The translations under genes and the position numbers were made by a program. The notes beneath the pieces were generated by a model, which saw only the letters and a list, made by a program, of their open reading frames with translations, was not told the DNA's origin and made no database searches. A stretch of 18,094 nucleotides of DNA from JBJFGR01 sp051892875 (GTDB lineage: Bacteria; Pseudomonadota; Gammaproteobacteria; Enterobacterales; Succinivibrionaceae): positions 1 through 18,094 of the forward strand of contig JBJFGR010000039.1 of the NCBI GenBank assembly GCA_051892875.1, in the 5' to 3' direction. Of the stretch, positions 1-7,188 are shown piece after piece (position 1 is the stretch's first letter; the number at the start of each line of letters is the position of its first letter).

Positions 1-11
1 GTATATGCCAT
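1..11 (-). CDS. Start of a probable transposase, cut by the window edge
   Basis: Only the codons ATG GCA TAT plus two bases are present. The start is supported by the near-ideal Shine-Dalgarno sequence GAGGTGAT directly upstream. The call as a transposase rests on the upstream sequence looking like an IS256-type terminal repeat, not on any protein homology. It could be another gene. Confidence 0.35.
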
Positions 12-84
12 AGATCACCTCGTTTGGTGTCCAGGATTATGTCCGCATCCCCCTCTCAGTTTACACAAAATGGTGTTTACTCCC
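1..84 (-). mobile_element. Left end of an IS256-type insertion sequence (partial)
   Basis: Read on the minus strand, the segment begins GGGAGTAAACACC at 84 and continues with GTGTAAACTGAGAG. This resembles the terminal repeats of IS256/mutator-family elements as I remember them. It is followed by a strong ribosome binding site, GAGGTGAT (21-14), and an ATG at 11-9 that opens a frame M-A-Y and runs off the window, as expected for a transposase start. The segment is visibly richer in G+C than the galM sequence next to it. The boundary at 84 is inferred from the repeat; the bases from 85 on (aattaagt) would be one copy of the target duplication. Neither the transposase body nor the other end is visible, so the family call is tentative. 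Confidence 0.45.
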
Positions 85-104
85 AATTAAGTGGAAAACT
101 TGAG

Positions 105-1145
105 TTATTTAGTAATGATTTTATATTTTATAATTTTACTAAATTTGGAACAGTTATCTAGTAATGGGCATTCTTTTATAAGCATTGGATCATTTGCAGA
201 GTTCGGATAATATTCAGGTTCAATAGCAAATCCAGCATGATTTTGATATTTTTTATTTTTATTTCTAGAAGGTTGATTTTGTGAGCAATTTCCAGAGTAT
301 ACTTGAATAGAAGGATAGTTTGAATATACTTCTAATTTTACTAAGTCATCATCACTTAGGAGTTCTGCACAAGGTGTATTTAAATTTTTTTCAATAACGA
401 AAGGATGATCAATACCTTGAGTATTGGTAAATGAGGATTTTTTTAAGATATTACTAATTGTTTGGTATGAAGTAAAATCAAAATCGGTATTGGTTATATC
501 AACAAAACTTGTTGGAATTCCTTCGCTATCTATAGCTAGCATTTTTGAGGAGTTAACTCTCAATTTATGGTTTAAAATAGTTTGGGTATCAGCTGTTAAA
601 CCACAATCATCAGGAGTGTTTAAATTCCAATATGAATGATTAGTAATATTGATAGGTGTTAGTTTATCTGAAGTTGCTTCATATGATATTGTAAGTTCAT
701 TATCATCATTTAGTGAATACCTAACAAATAATTGTAAATTACCCTGAAAACCCTGATCACCATCTGGTGATAATAATGATAGTGTTATATTATTATAGTC
801 TTTATAAACAATTTTAAATTGTTTTCTATTAAAACCTTCTGTGCCACCATGTAAGCAATGTTTAAATCCTTTGGGTGTGTTTAGTTTATAAATATTATTA
901 CCATCATTAAAAATTGCGTTTTTTAATCTGTTGGCAAATCTTCCTATTGTTGCTCCAAAATATGCATATTGATTTTGGTAATTATTATGTTCGGTGCCTA
1001 ATACAATATTTCTGAAAGAGTTAGTGGATGGTACATATACCTTTACATCAGTAATAGTTGCCCCCCAATCCATAATAGTAACTTTGGTGAGGTGTTTGTT
1101 ATTTAGAGTATATAATGTAGGATTTTTAAAAAATATGGAATTCAT
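105..1145 (-). CDS. galM: Aldose 1-epimerase (galactose mutarotase)
   Basis: Cytoplasmic enzyme that interconverts the alpha and beta anomers of galactose, glucose and related sugars. At 346 residues it is the normal GalM length and has no signal peptide. Family motifs run in order: GATIGRFANR at 64-73, LHGG with His99, NHSYWNL with catalytic-acid His170, DHPF with Asp246, and IEPEYYP with the presumed catalytic base Glu309. These correspond to the E. coli residues His104, His175, Asp243 and Glu309. In many homologues the last motif reads E-x-Q; here it is E-P-E, a small deviation. The ATG is preceded by TAGGAG (1158-1153) at a good distance. A perfect TATAAT lies at 1200-1195 and a terminator separates the gene from leuD, so it is probably a single-gene unit. 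The probable IS end lies only 20 bp past its stop. Confidence 0.93.
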   Translation of the reverse strand: MNSIFFKNPTLYTLNNKHLTKVTIMDWGATITDVKVYVPSTNSFRNIVLGTEHNNYQNQYAYFGATIGRFANRLKNAIFNDGNNIYKLNTPKGFKHCLHGGTEGFNRKQFKIVYKDYNNITLSLLSPDGDQGFQGNLQLFVRYSLNDDNELTISYEATSDKLTPINITNHSYWNLNTPDDCGLTADTQTILNHKLRVNSSKMLAIDSEGIPTSFVDITNTDFDFTSYQTISNILKKSSFTNTQGIDHPFVIEKNLNTPCAELLSDDDLVKLEVYSNYPSIQVYSGNCSQNQPSRNKNKKYQNHAGFAIEPEYYPNSANDPMLIKECPLLDNCSKFSKIIKYKIITK

Positions 1146-1194
1146 TAATATGCTCCTAGATGTTGAGAAGAAAATAAAAAACTAATTCATTTTT

Positions 1195-1200
1195 ATTATA
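1195..1200 (-). promoter_or_regulatory. Candidate -10 box of galM
   Basis: On the minus strand a perfect TATAAT sits about 50 bp before the galM start and directly after the leu operon terminator. The -35 position falls inside the terminator stem and matches the consensus poorly, so only the -10 is supported. Confidence 0.35.
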
Positions 1201-1201
1201 A

Positions 1202-1233
1202 AAAAAACTGGTACTTTTACATACCAGTTTTTT
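1202..1233 (-). terminator. Terminator of the leu operon (bidirectional form)
   Basis: A perfect 12-bp inverted repeat, 1202-1213 with 1222-1233, has an 8-nt loop. The core is ACTGGTA/TACCAGT, flanked by A6 on one side and T6 on the other, so the transcript ends in a U-tract in either direction. It lies 37 bp after the leuD stop codon, where a Rho-independent terminator for leuABCD is expected. Confidence 0.85.
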
Positions 1234-1269
1234 GTAAATTTCTAAAAAATGCTTAAATCAAGGTATAAA

Positions 1270-1869
1270 TTAAATCCACTTCTGTAACTTTTGTTCATAA
1301 TCAGCGATTTCTGATTCATGTTGAAGAGTTAAACCTATATTATCTAAGCCATTTAATAGACAGTATCTTCTAAAGTCATCAAGAGTAAATTTAAATACTA
1401 GGTCATTACATTTAACTGTTAAATTTTCAAGATCAACAGTAATTTTTTGACCTACATTTTTATTTATTTCTTGATGCAATTTGTCAACTTCATCAGCAGT
1501 TAACTTTACTAACAATAAGCCATTATTTAACGAATTGTTGTAAAAAATGTCTGCAAAACTTGAAGCTATAATAGCTTTAAAACCATAATCTGCTAATGCC
1601 CACGGAGCATGTTCTCTACTAGAACCATTCCCAAAATTCTCACGAGCAACTAAAATACTAGCTTCTTTGTATCTAGGGTAATTTAATACAAAATCTGGGT
1701 TAGGTATAGTGCCTTGTTCGTCTAGATAACGCCAATCATTAAATAAATGTTTACCGAATCCTTGACGTGAAACAGCTTGTAAGAACTGCTTAGGTATGAT
1801 TTGATCTGTATCAACGTTAGCTGAATCTAAAGGAACAGCTAAACCTTCATGACAAGTAAATTTCTGCAT
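1270..1869 (-). CDS. leuD: 3-isopropylmalate dehydratase, small subunit
   Basis: Small subunit of isopropylmalate isomerase, which with LeuC converts 2-isopropylmalate to 3-isopropylmalate in leucine synthesis. It has 199 residues, close to the enterobacterial length. The swivelling aconitase-C domain shows DTDQIIPKQFL at 20-30, GSSREHAPWAL at 82-92 with the family's SREHAPW signature, and NNGLL near 115-119. It is the last gene of the leu operon. The leuC stop codon (TAG, 1883-1881) forms part of the leuD Shine-Dalgarno sequence TAGGAG, and only 11 bases separate the two reading frames, so the genes are probably translationally coupled. A terminator follows. Confidence 0.97.
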   Translation of the reverse strand: MQKFTCHEGLAVPLDSANVDTDQIIPKQFLQAVSRQGFGKHLFNDWRYLDEQGTIPNPDFVLNYPRYKEASILVARENFGNGSSREHAPWALADYGFKAIIASSFADIFYNNSLNNGLLLVKLTADEVDKLHQEINKNVGQKITVDLENLTVKCNDLVFKFTLDDFRRYCLLNGLDNIGLTLQHESEIADYEQKLQKWI

Positions 1870-1880
1870 GGTTTAAACTC

Positions 1881-3278
1881 CTAAAAATTTCTAACATCAA
1901 CAAAATGACCAGCAATAGCAGCTGCTGCAGCCATTGCAGGGCTAACTAAGTGAGTTCTTGCACCTCGACCTTGGCGACCTTCAAAATTTCTGTTTGATGT
2001 AGAAGCACAACGTTCTCCACTTGGTACTTTATCGCTATTCATGGCAAGACACATAGAGCATCCTGGTAAACGCCATTCAAATCCTGCATCAATAAAAATT
2101 TTATCTAATCCTTCTGCTTCGGCCATAGTTTTAACTTCTTGAGAACCTGGTACAACAATAGCCTGAACATTTGGTGCTACATGACGACCTTTAATTACGC
2201 TTGCTGCTGATCTCATATCTTCAATACGACCATTTGTACATGAACCTATAAATACTTTATCGATAGCTACATCAGTTATTTTTGTGTGAGGTTTGATATC
2301 CATGTATGATAATGCTTTTTCGCATGAGTGCTTTTCTATTTCATCTGCGTAATCACTTGGTGCAGGAATTAGTTCATTTATTCCCATAGCTTGTCCAGGA
2401 TTTGTTCCCCATGTAATCATAGGAGTAATATCTTCACCTCTTAGGGTTACCACAGCATCCCACTTAGCATCATCATCTGATTTTAATGTTTTCCAATAAG
2501 CTATAGCTTCATCCCATAATTCATCTTTTGGAGCAAAAGGGCGACCTTTTACATATTCAAAAGTTGTTTCATCAGGAGCAATCATACCAACTTTTGCCCC
2601 CATTTCAATAGCCATATTAGAAAGAGTCATACGACCTTCCATGGTAAGGTTTTTGATAGCTTCACCACAAAATTCTACTGCGTAACCCGTGCCACCTGCT
2701 GTACCTAATTTTTGGCATATTGCTAAGATAATATCTTTAGCACATACACCTGTACCAAGTTTACCTGTTACTTCAATTTTCATATTCTTTAGGCGACTTT
2801 GTTTAACTGTCTGAGTTGCAAGTACATGTTCAACTTCAGAAGTTCCAATACCAAATGCTAATGCACCAAAAGCACCATGAGTTGCTGTGTGTGAATCACC
2901 ACATACTAAAGTAACACCAGGTATTGTAACACCAATTTGAGGTCCAATAACATGAACAATACCTTGCCACTTATGTCCCAAACCATATAAAGGAACACCG
3001 AACTTAGAGCAGTTGTCAATTAATGTTTGCATTTGAATTTTTGCTAATTCGCCACAAGCACTAATTTCGCTAGATAATGTTGAAACATTATGATCCATAG
3101 TTGCCCAAGTTCTATTAGGTCTTCGTACTTGACGATTATTTACTGCAAGTCCTGCAAATGCTTGAGGACTAGTAACTTCATGCAATAAGTGACGATCAAT
3201 GTATAGTATAGGAGTTTCTCCCTCATTTGCACAAACTACGTGTGCATCGTATACCTTTTCATATAAGGTTTTGCCCAT
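1881..3278 (-). CDS. leuC: 3-isopropylmalate dehydratase, large subunit
   Basis: Large subunit of isopropylmalate isomerase, an aconitase-family protein holding a [4Fe-4S] cluster. It has 465 residues. The cluster ligands are visible as Cys347 in FIGSCTNGR and Cys407/Cys410 in GCSMC, the same numbers as in the enterobacterial protein. The CGDSHTATHGAFG motif lies at 126-138. The start is set by GAGGAG (3292-3287), which lies inside the last codons of leuB. LeuB ends just two bases before the leuC ATG, so the genes are tightly packed. The oxygen-sensitive cluster fits a low-oxygen lifestyle but does not prove one. Confidence 0.97.
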   Translation of the reverse strand: MGKTLYEKVYDAHVVCANEGETPILYIDRHLLHEVTSPQAFAGLAVNNRQVRRPNRTWATMDHNVSTLSSEISACGELAKIQMQTLIDNCSKFGVPLYGLGHKWQGIVHVIGPQIGVTIPGVTLVCGDSHTATHGAFGALAFGIGTSEVEHVLATQTVKQSRLKNMKIEVTGKLGTGVCAKDIILAICQKLGTAGGTGYAVEFCGEAIKNLTMEGRMTLSNMAIEMGAKVGMIAPDETTFEYVKGRPFAPKDELWDEAIAYWKTLKSDDDAKWDAVVTLRGEDITPMITWGTNPGQAMGINELIPAPSDYADEIEKHSCEKALSYMDIKPHTKITDVAIDKVFIGSCTNGRIEDMRSAASVIKGRHVAPNVQAIVVPGSQEVKTMAEAEGLDKIFIDAGFEWRLPGCSMCLAMNSDKVPSGERCASTSNRNFEGRQGRGARTHLVSPAMAAAAAIAGHFVDVRNF

Positions 3279-3280
3279 TT

Positions 3281-4381
3281 TTACAACTCCTCAATTTTCT
3301 TAGCAATCAAATCGCCCATAGAACTAGTTGATTGAACTTCATGCTTACTTGTTCCGCTTGCCAATAGATCACCTGTTAAGTAACCTTCATTTAATACAGC
3401 AGAAACAGCAGTTTCAATAGCTTTAGCAGCATCTTCTAACTTGAAGCTATATCTTAACATTAATGCTGCGGATAAAATTTGAGCAACTGGGTTTGCTATA
3501 TTTTTACCAGCTATATCTGGAGCAGAACCACCAGCAGGTTCATATAAACCGAAGCCATCTTCATTTAAGCTTGCACTTGGTAGCATTCCCATTGAACCTG
3601 TAACCATAGCACATTCGTCAGATAAGATATCTCCAAAAATGTTGTTACATAAAAGAATATCGAATTGAGCAGGATCTTTTACTAACTGCATAGTAGCATT
3701 ATCAATATAGATATGATTTAATTCAACATCTTGGTAATCTTTACTAACTTCAGTAACAACTTGGCGCCATAAAATTGAGCTTTGAAGAACATTAGCTTTA
3801 TCTACTGAGGTAACTTTTTTCTTACGAATACGGGCAGATTCAAAAGCTATTTTTGCAATTCTTTCAATTTCATAACGATGGTATACTTCTGTGTCATAAG
3901 CTACTTCGTCTTTTCCTGAGCCTTCACGTCCTTTTGGTTGACCAAAATATATACCTCCAGTCAATTCACGAACAACTACCATATCAAATCCTTTGTCAGA
4001 AATATCTTTTCTTAAAGGTGATAAAGAATTTAATCCTTGATGAATTTGTGCAGGCCGTAAATTACAAAAAAGTTTAAAGTGCTTTCTTAATGGTAGTAAT
4101 GCTCCTCTTTCAGGTCTTTGATCTGGTGGTAAATTATCCCACTTAGGTCCCCCAACTGAACCGAATAAAATTGCGTCAGCTTCTTCACAAGCTTTTAGAG
4201 TTTCTGCAGGAAGTGGAGTGCCGCATTCATCAATAGCTTTACCACCAACAAAACATTCTTTTAATGTAAATTGGACATTAAATTTTTTTTCAACAGCTTT
4301 TAATACTTTTATAGCTTGTTCCATTACTTCAGGTCCGATACCATCACCGGGTAGGACTGCTACGTTATAATTTTGAGACAT
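3281..4381 (-). CDS. leuB: 3-isopropylmalate dehydrogenase
   Basis: NAD-dependent oxidative decarboxylation of 3-isopropylmalate to the keto precursor of leucine. At 366 residues it is a normal length. Substrate-binding residues are in place: Arg99 (LLPLRK), Arg109 (NLRP), Arg138 (RELTGG), Lys195 (DKANVL), Asp227 (YIDNATMQL), and the metal-binding Asp251/Asp255 (FGDILSDE). EPAGGSAPDIAGKNIANP at 281-298 is the NAD-binding loop signature, which separates it from isocitrate dehydrogenase. The start has GGAG (4392-4389) seven bases upstream. A 43-bp gap separates it from leuA and contains a small GTTCT/AGAAC dyad (4407-4419) that is too weak to call a terminator. Confidence 0.97.
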   Translation of the reverse strand: MSQNYNVAVLPGDGIGPEVMEQAIKVLKAVEKKFNVQFTLKECFVGGKAIDECGTPLPAETLKACEEADAILFGSVGGPKWDNLPPDQRPERGALLPLRKHFKLFCNLRPAQIHQGLNSLSPLRKDISDKGFDMVVVRELTGGIYFGQPKGREGSGKDEVAYDTEVYHRYEIERIAKIAFESARIRKKKVTSVDKANVLQSSILWRQVVTEVSKDYQDVELNHIYIDNATMQLVKDPAQFDILLCNNIFGDILSDECAMVTGSMGMLPSASLNEDGFGLYEPAGGSAPDIAGKNIANPVAQILSAALMLRYSFKLEDAAKAIETAVSAVLNEGYLTGDLLASGTSKHEVQSTSSMGDLIAKKIEEL

Positions 4382-4424
4382 TACTTAACTCCATTATAAT
4401 TATATTGTTCTATAAGAACTGTAA

Positions 4425-5996
4425 TTAATTTTTAGTTGAATCTTCTAACATTTCCAAATGTTTAGATTTTTCAATTTCAACCAAATTGCTACGATAAATA
4501 CTATTACATGCATGAATCATAGCTTGAGCACTTGATTGAATAATATCTGTTGCTAATCCCATTCCATGGAATAATTTACCATTGTAATTTACAATAATAT
4601 CAACTTGACCTAAAGCGTCTTTTCCTTGACCCTTAGATTTTATTTCATATTTTTGTAATATGATTTTGTAATTTACTAATTTATAAATACATTGGTAAAC
4701 AGCATCAACAGGTCCATTACCAGTTGTTGCTAATGTTTTTAATTCACCACCTATATTTAATGTAATACTTGCTGTTGGTATAACGCATTCGCCACCGCTT
4801 AAAACAGACAAATATTCAAGTTTAAATTGTTCTGGTTCTTCGTGTAATTGACTGAAAAATAATAAAGCTTCCAAATCGTAATCAAATACTTGTCCTTTTT
4901 TATCTGCTAATTCCTTGAATTTAGCATAAATTGTATCTAAATCGTATGAGTTATCTTTATATCCCATGCATTCTAAACGATGCTTAATAATATGGCGACC
5001 TGAACGGGCTGTTAGATTCATGTTATTAGTGTTAAAACCGACACTTTCAGGGGTGATGATTTCATATGTATCTCTATTTTTTAAAACGCCATCTTGGTGA
5101 ATTCCTGAACTATGAGAGAAAGCGTTTGACCCCACAATTGCTTTGTTTGCAGGTACAGGCATATTGCAAATTTGGCTTATTAAAGCAGAAGTACGAGCAA
5201 TTTCTTTACAGTTTATATTAGTATATACATTCATTAATTTTTCACGGGTCTTCATAGTCATAACAACTTCTTCTAAAGAAGTGTTACCAGCCCTTTCTCC
5301 GATACCATTTACTGTACATTCTATTTGTCTTGCACCTTTCATTACTGCAGATAAAGAATTTGCTGTAGCCATACCTAAGTCATTGTGACAATGTACTGAT
5401 ATTCTAGCTTTGTCAATGTTTGGTACTCTATTAAACAGAGTTTCGATAATTCCGCCATATTCATATGGTAGGGTATAACCTACGGTGTCAGGAATGTTGA
5501 TTGTTTGAGCACCAGCATTAATTGCAGCTTCAACAATGCGGCATAAATGATCAATAGGTGTTCTACCAGCATCTTCACAAGAGAATTCAACGTCTTCGGC
5601 TTTATTTCTTGCGTATTTAATAGCATGAACAGCCATGTCAACAATAGCATCAAAGTCTTTATGTAATTTATCTTTTACATGAATATCAGATGTTGCAATG
5701 AAACAGTGAATACGATAATTATCGCTAACACGTAATGCTTCATAAGCTGCATCAATATCTTTTTCCAATGCTCTAGCCAAGCCACAAACCCGGCTGTTTT
5801 TTATAACCTTGGCAATATTTTGTACAGATTCAAAATCACCTGGAGATGAAATAGGAAACCCAACTTCCATTACATCAACACCAAGTTGTTCCAATGCTTG
5901 AGCTATTTGTAATTTTTCTTTAAATGATAAACTAGCAGCTAACGCTTGTTCACCATCACGTAAACTAGTATCAAAAATAATAACCTGGTCAGACAT
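4425..5996 (-). CDS. leuA: 2-isopropylmalate synthase
   Basis: First committed enzyme of leucine synthesis: condenses acetyl-CoA with 2-ketoisovalerate. With the ATG at 5996 it is 523 residues, the enterobacterial LeuA length. The N-terminal TIM barrel opens FDTSLRDGEQ (8-17; the usual second Thr is Ser11). It carries the metal ligands Asp14, His202 and His204 (VHCHNDLG) and Asn238 in GIGERAGN. The C-terminal part, roughly 395-515, is the LeuA allosteric dimer domain, so feedback inhibition by leucine is expected. A TTG at 6047 opens the same frame earlier but lies in the attenuator loop and has no Shine-Dalgarno sequence. The chosen ATG follows GGGGG (6009-6005). Expression is set by the leuL attenuator upstream. 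Confidence 0.97.
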   Translation of the reverse strand: MSDQVIIFDTSLRDGEQALAASLSFKEKLQIAQALEQLGVDVMEVGFPISSPGDFESVQNIAKVIKNSRVCGLARALEKDIDAAYEALRVSDNYRIHCFIATSDIHVKDKLHKDFDAIVDMAVHAIKYARNKAEDVEFSCEDAGRTPIDHLCRIVEAAINAGAQTINIPDTVGYTLPYEYGGIIETLFNRVPNIDKARISVHCHNDLGMATANSLSAVMKGARQIECTVNGIGERAGNTSLEEVVMTMKTREKLMNVYTNINCKEIARTSALISQICNMPVPANKAIVGSNAFSHSSGIHQDGVLKNRDTYEIITPESVGFNTNNMNLTARSGRHIIKHRLECMGYKDNSYDLDTIYAKFKELADKKGQVFDYDLEALLFFSQLHEEPEQFKLEYLSVLSGGECVIPTASITLNIGGELKTLATTGNGPVDAVYQCIYKLVNYKIILQKYEIKSKGQGKDALGQVDIIVNYNGKLFHGMGLATDIIQSSAQAMIHACNSIYRSNLVEIEKSKHLEMLEDSTKN

Positions 5997-6030
5997 AATA
6001 TATACCCCCAACAACTTTGAATACTTTAAA

Positions 6031-6058
6031 ATAAAAAACCCGTGCAATCCGCACGGGT
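6031..6058 (-). terminator. Attenuator terminator hairpin (3:4 stem) before leuA
   Basis: On the minus strand an 8-bp stem ACCCGTGC (6058-6051) / GCACGGGT (6045-6038) with loop GGATT is followed by a T-run, TTTTTTATTTT. It lies 35 bp before leuA, where an unregulated terminator would make no sense. The first arm can instead pair with 6113-6104, giving the antiterminator. Confidence 0.9.
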
Positions 6059-6103
6059 CATATTCAATATTCTGTTAAACTTACGTTCAAAACACAATTA
6101 ATA

Positions 6104-6160
6104 ACCCGTACGCTCTCAGCTCAAAAAGAGGAGAGTATTGAGTAATAATTCAAGAGAACG
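6104..6160 (-). promoter_or_regulatory. Leucine attenuator: protector and antiterminator segments
   Basis: Segment 1 (6160-6154, CGTTCTC, codons 5-7 of the leader peptide) can pair with segment 2 (6117-6111, GAGAGCG) over 7 bp with one G-U. Segment 2 (6112-6104) can instead pair with segment 3 (the first arm of the terminator) over 9 bp with one G-U, using ACGGGT against ACCCGT. A ribosome stalled on the Leu codons directly after segment 1 would cover it, free segment 2, and prevent the terminator. This is the standard four-segment layout of amino-acid attenuators. The pairings were found by eye, not by folding software. Confidence 0.8.
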
Positions 6161-6172
6161 AAAAGTTTTCAT
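6116..6172 (-). CDS. leuL: leu operon leader peptide
   Basis: An 18-residue frame, MKTFRSLELLLNTLLFLS, in which 7 codons are Leu (CTT, TTA TTA CTC, CTC CTC, TTG). It ends in TGA and is followed by the antiterminator and terminator segments of the leuA attenuator. As in enterobacterial leuL, it senses charged tRNA-Leu: slow translation of the Leu cluster prevents termination. The Leu codons include TTA and CTC as well as commoner ones. The start ATG at 6172 lies about 35 nt after the predicted transcription start. Its Shine-Dalgarno sequence (TAAGGT, 6190-6185) is weak and rather far away, but the composition, position and downstream hairpins make the call firm. Confidence 0.88.
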   Translation of the reverse strand: MKTFRSLELLLNTLLFLS

Positions 6173-6206
6173 AATCAATTTATAACCTTATTTAACAACT
6201 TTGTAA

Positions 6207-6235
6207 ATTTTATCAGTTTAAATATTTTTAGTCAA
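6207..6235 (-). promoter_or_regulatory. Promoter of the leu operon
   Basis: On the minus strand TTGACT (6235-6230), a 17-bp spacer and TAAAAT (6212-6207) match the sigma70 consensus 5/6 in each box. Transcription would start near 6200, about 28 nt before the leuL start codon. Confidence 0.75.
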
Positions 6236-6297
6236 TAAAAACACTATTCTTTATTTGTTAGTCATTTTCTTCTTAAGGTTGTACAATTTATTAATTA

Positions 6298-6711
6298 TTA
6301 GGTACTACTTTTGTTTAAGCAATTTTTACAAATTCCAGAAAATACTAAATTAATACTAGTTACATTATTATCTTTTTCTAGACAACAAGCGTTTAGCACA
6401 GCTTCTGTATCCATATTTTGTATATCAATTACTGCGTTGCACTTATTGCAAATAAAATGTGCATGAGTGTCGCATCGAGCATCATAACGTTCTACATTAT
6501 TTACAGTAGATATTAATTGGATCTTTCCTAGGGTTAATAGAAGGTTTAAATTACGATACACTGTTCCTAAACTAAGATTTGGATGATTTTTGGATAAATC
6601 CTTATAAATCATTTCAGCAGAAGGGTGAGCTTTTGATTTTAACAAATAATCATAAATAAGCTCTCTTTGTTTAGAATATCTTAAAGGGGGTTTATTCATT
6701 GTATTATTCAT
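6298..6711 (-). CDS. Fur-family metalloregulator, PerR-like
   Basis: A 137-residue DNA-binding repressor of the Fur family. The N-terminal winged helix covers about residues 10-75 (RYSKQRELIYDYL, then TVYRNLNLL). The C-terminal dimer domain has RYDARCDTHAHFIC at 75-88. Two CxxC pairs, Cys88/Cys91 and Cys128/Cys131, form the structural Zn site. His29, Asp77, His83, His85 and Asp96 align with the PerR regulatory-metal ligands. The Asp at 77, rather than the Glu usual in Fur, favours a peroxide-sensing PerR role, but subtype cannot be settled by eye. The first ATG is chosen because TAGGT precedes it, while the Met at codon 5 has no such site. It is divergent from the amylase gene. The target genes are unknown. 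Confidence 0.85.
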   Translation of the reverse strand: MNNTMNKPPLRYSKQRELIYDYLLKSKAHPSAEMIYKDLSKNHPNLSLGTVYRNLNLLLTLGKIQLISTVNNVERYDARCDTHAHFICNKCNAVIDIQNMDTEAVLNACCLEKDNNVTSINLVFSGICKNCLNKSST

Positions 6712-6749
6712 AATTTTACCTAGTTAAAACAGTACCATGATAAGTAGTA

Positions 6750-6758
6750 ATTTTAACA
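6750..6758 (-). promoter_or_regulatory. Candidate extended -10 promoter of the Fur-family gene
   Basis: Minus-strand TGTTAAAAT (6758-6750) fits an extended -10 (TGnTAAAAT). It would start transcription near 6743, about 30 nt before the ATG. No good -35 is seen, which is common for extended -10 promoters. In such AT-rich DNA the match could be chance. Confidence 0.35.
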
Positions 6759-7087
6759 GAAATAAAAAAAAATAACTCATTTTATGTTTGAAATAAGATT
6801 TAATTAAATTTTAATAAATATTTAATATTGTTTTAAAAATGTGTTTTATATCAAATATTTTGTAAATTATTTTGAAATTGTTTTCAATAATAGGATAAAA
6901 AATATTATTTATAATTTTTAAAATTAAGGTGGCTATTTAAATTATATATAACAAATTTCTGTTTTTTATAATGTTTACATGTTTTATAAAATATTTAAAA
7001 AATTTTTTAATATTGAAAAAAGCTTAGTGAATTATTTTAAATAAATCAAAATTTTTATGTAAAATTGTTATATTTATGATAATATAA

Positions 7088-7103
7088 AGTGATACTGATC
7101 ATA
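7088..7103 (+). promoter_or_regulatory. Candidate CRP (cAMP receptor) binding site
   Basis: AGTGATACTGATCATA matches the CRP consensus TGTGA-N6-TCACA at 8 of 10 half-site positions and keeps the GTGAT...GATCA core. Its centre (7095.5) is exactly 41.5 bp before a start site predicted from a TATATT box at 7125-7130, which is the spacing of class II activation. This fits catabolite control of a starch enzyme. It was found by eye only. Confidence 0.4.
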
Positions 7104-7124
7104 AAATACAAGAAATTATATAAC

Positions 7125-7130
7125 TATATT
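7125..7130 (+). promoter_or_regulatory. Candidate -10 box of the amylase-pullulanase gene
   Basis: TATATT matches TATAAT 5/6 and predicts a start near 7137, about 50 nt before the ATG. There is no good -35, which fits dependence on an activator at the CRP-like site just upstream. The AT-rich setting makes the call uncertain. Confidence 0.35.
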
Positions 7131-7188
7131 TAACATATTTTTAATAAATGTTCTTGTGTTTTCTCTACATTAAATTGGAGTTTTAATA

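Larger units (their letters stand above)
6712..7188. other. AT-rich divergent intergenic region
   Basis: This 477-bp region lies between the Fur-family gene and the amylase-pullulanase. I see no coding frame. It holds candidate promoter elements for both genes, a CRP-like site, and a TTGAAA-N4-TTTCAA dyad at 6872-6887 that could be an operator but may be chance. The rest is A/T tracts without clear structure. Confidence 0.7.

Noticed and set aside
4407..4419. GTTCT/AGAAC dyad between leuA and leuB as a terminator
   Set aside because: Five base pairs only and no T-run; leuB is clearly part of the operon.
5997..6047. An upstream in-frame TTG start for leuA, adding 17 residues
   Set aside because: It lies in the loop of the attenuator hairpin, has no ribosome binding site, and the ATG at 5996 gives the standard 523-residue LeuA.
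6909..6923. A PerR-box-like TTATAAT-N-TTTAAAA dyad
   Set aside because: It matches 12 of 14 consensus positions, but in DNA this rich in A and T such matches are expected by chance, and it is far from the regulator's own promoter.
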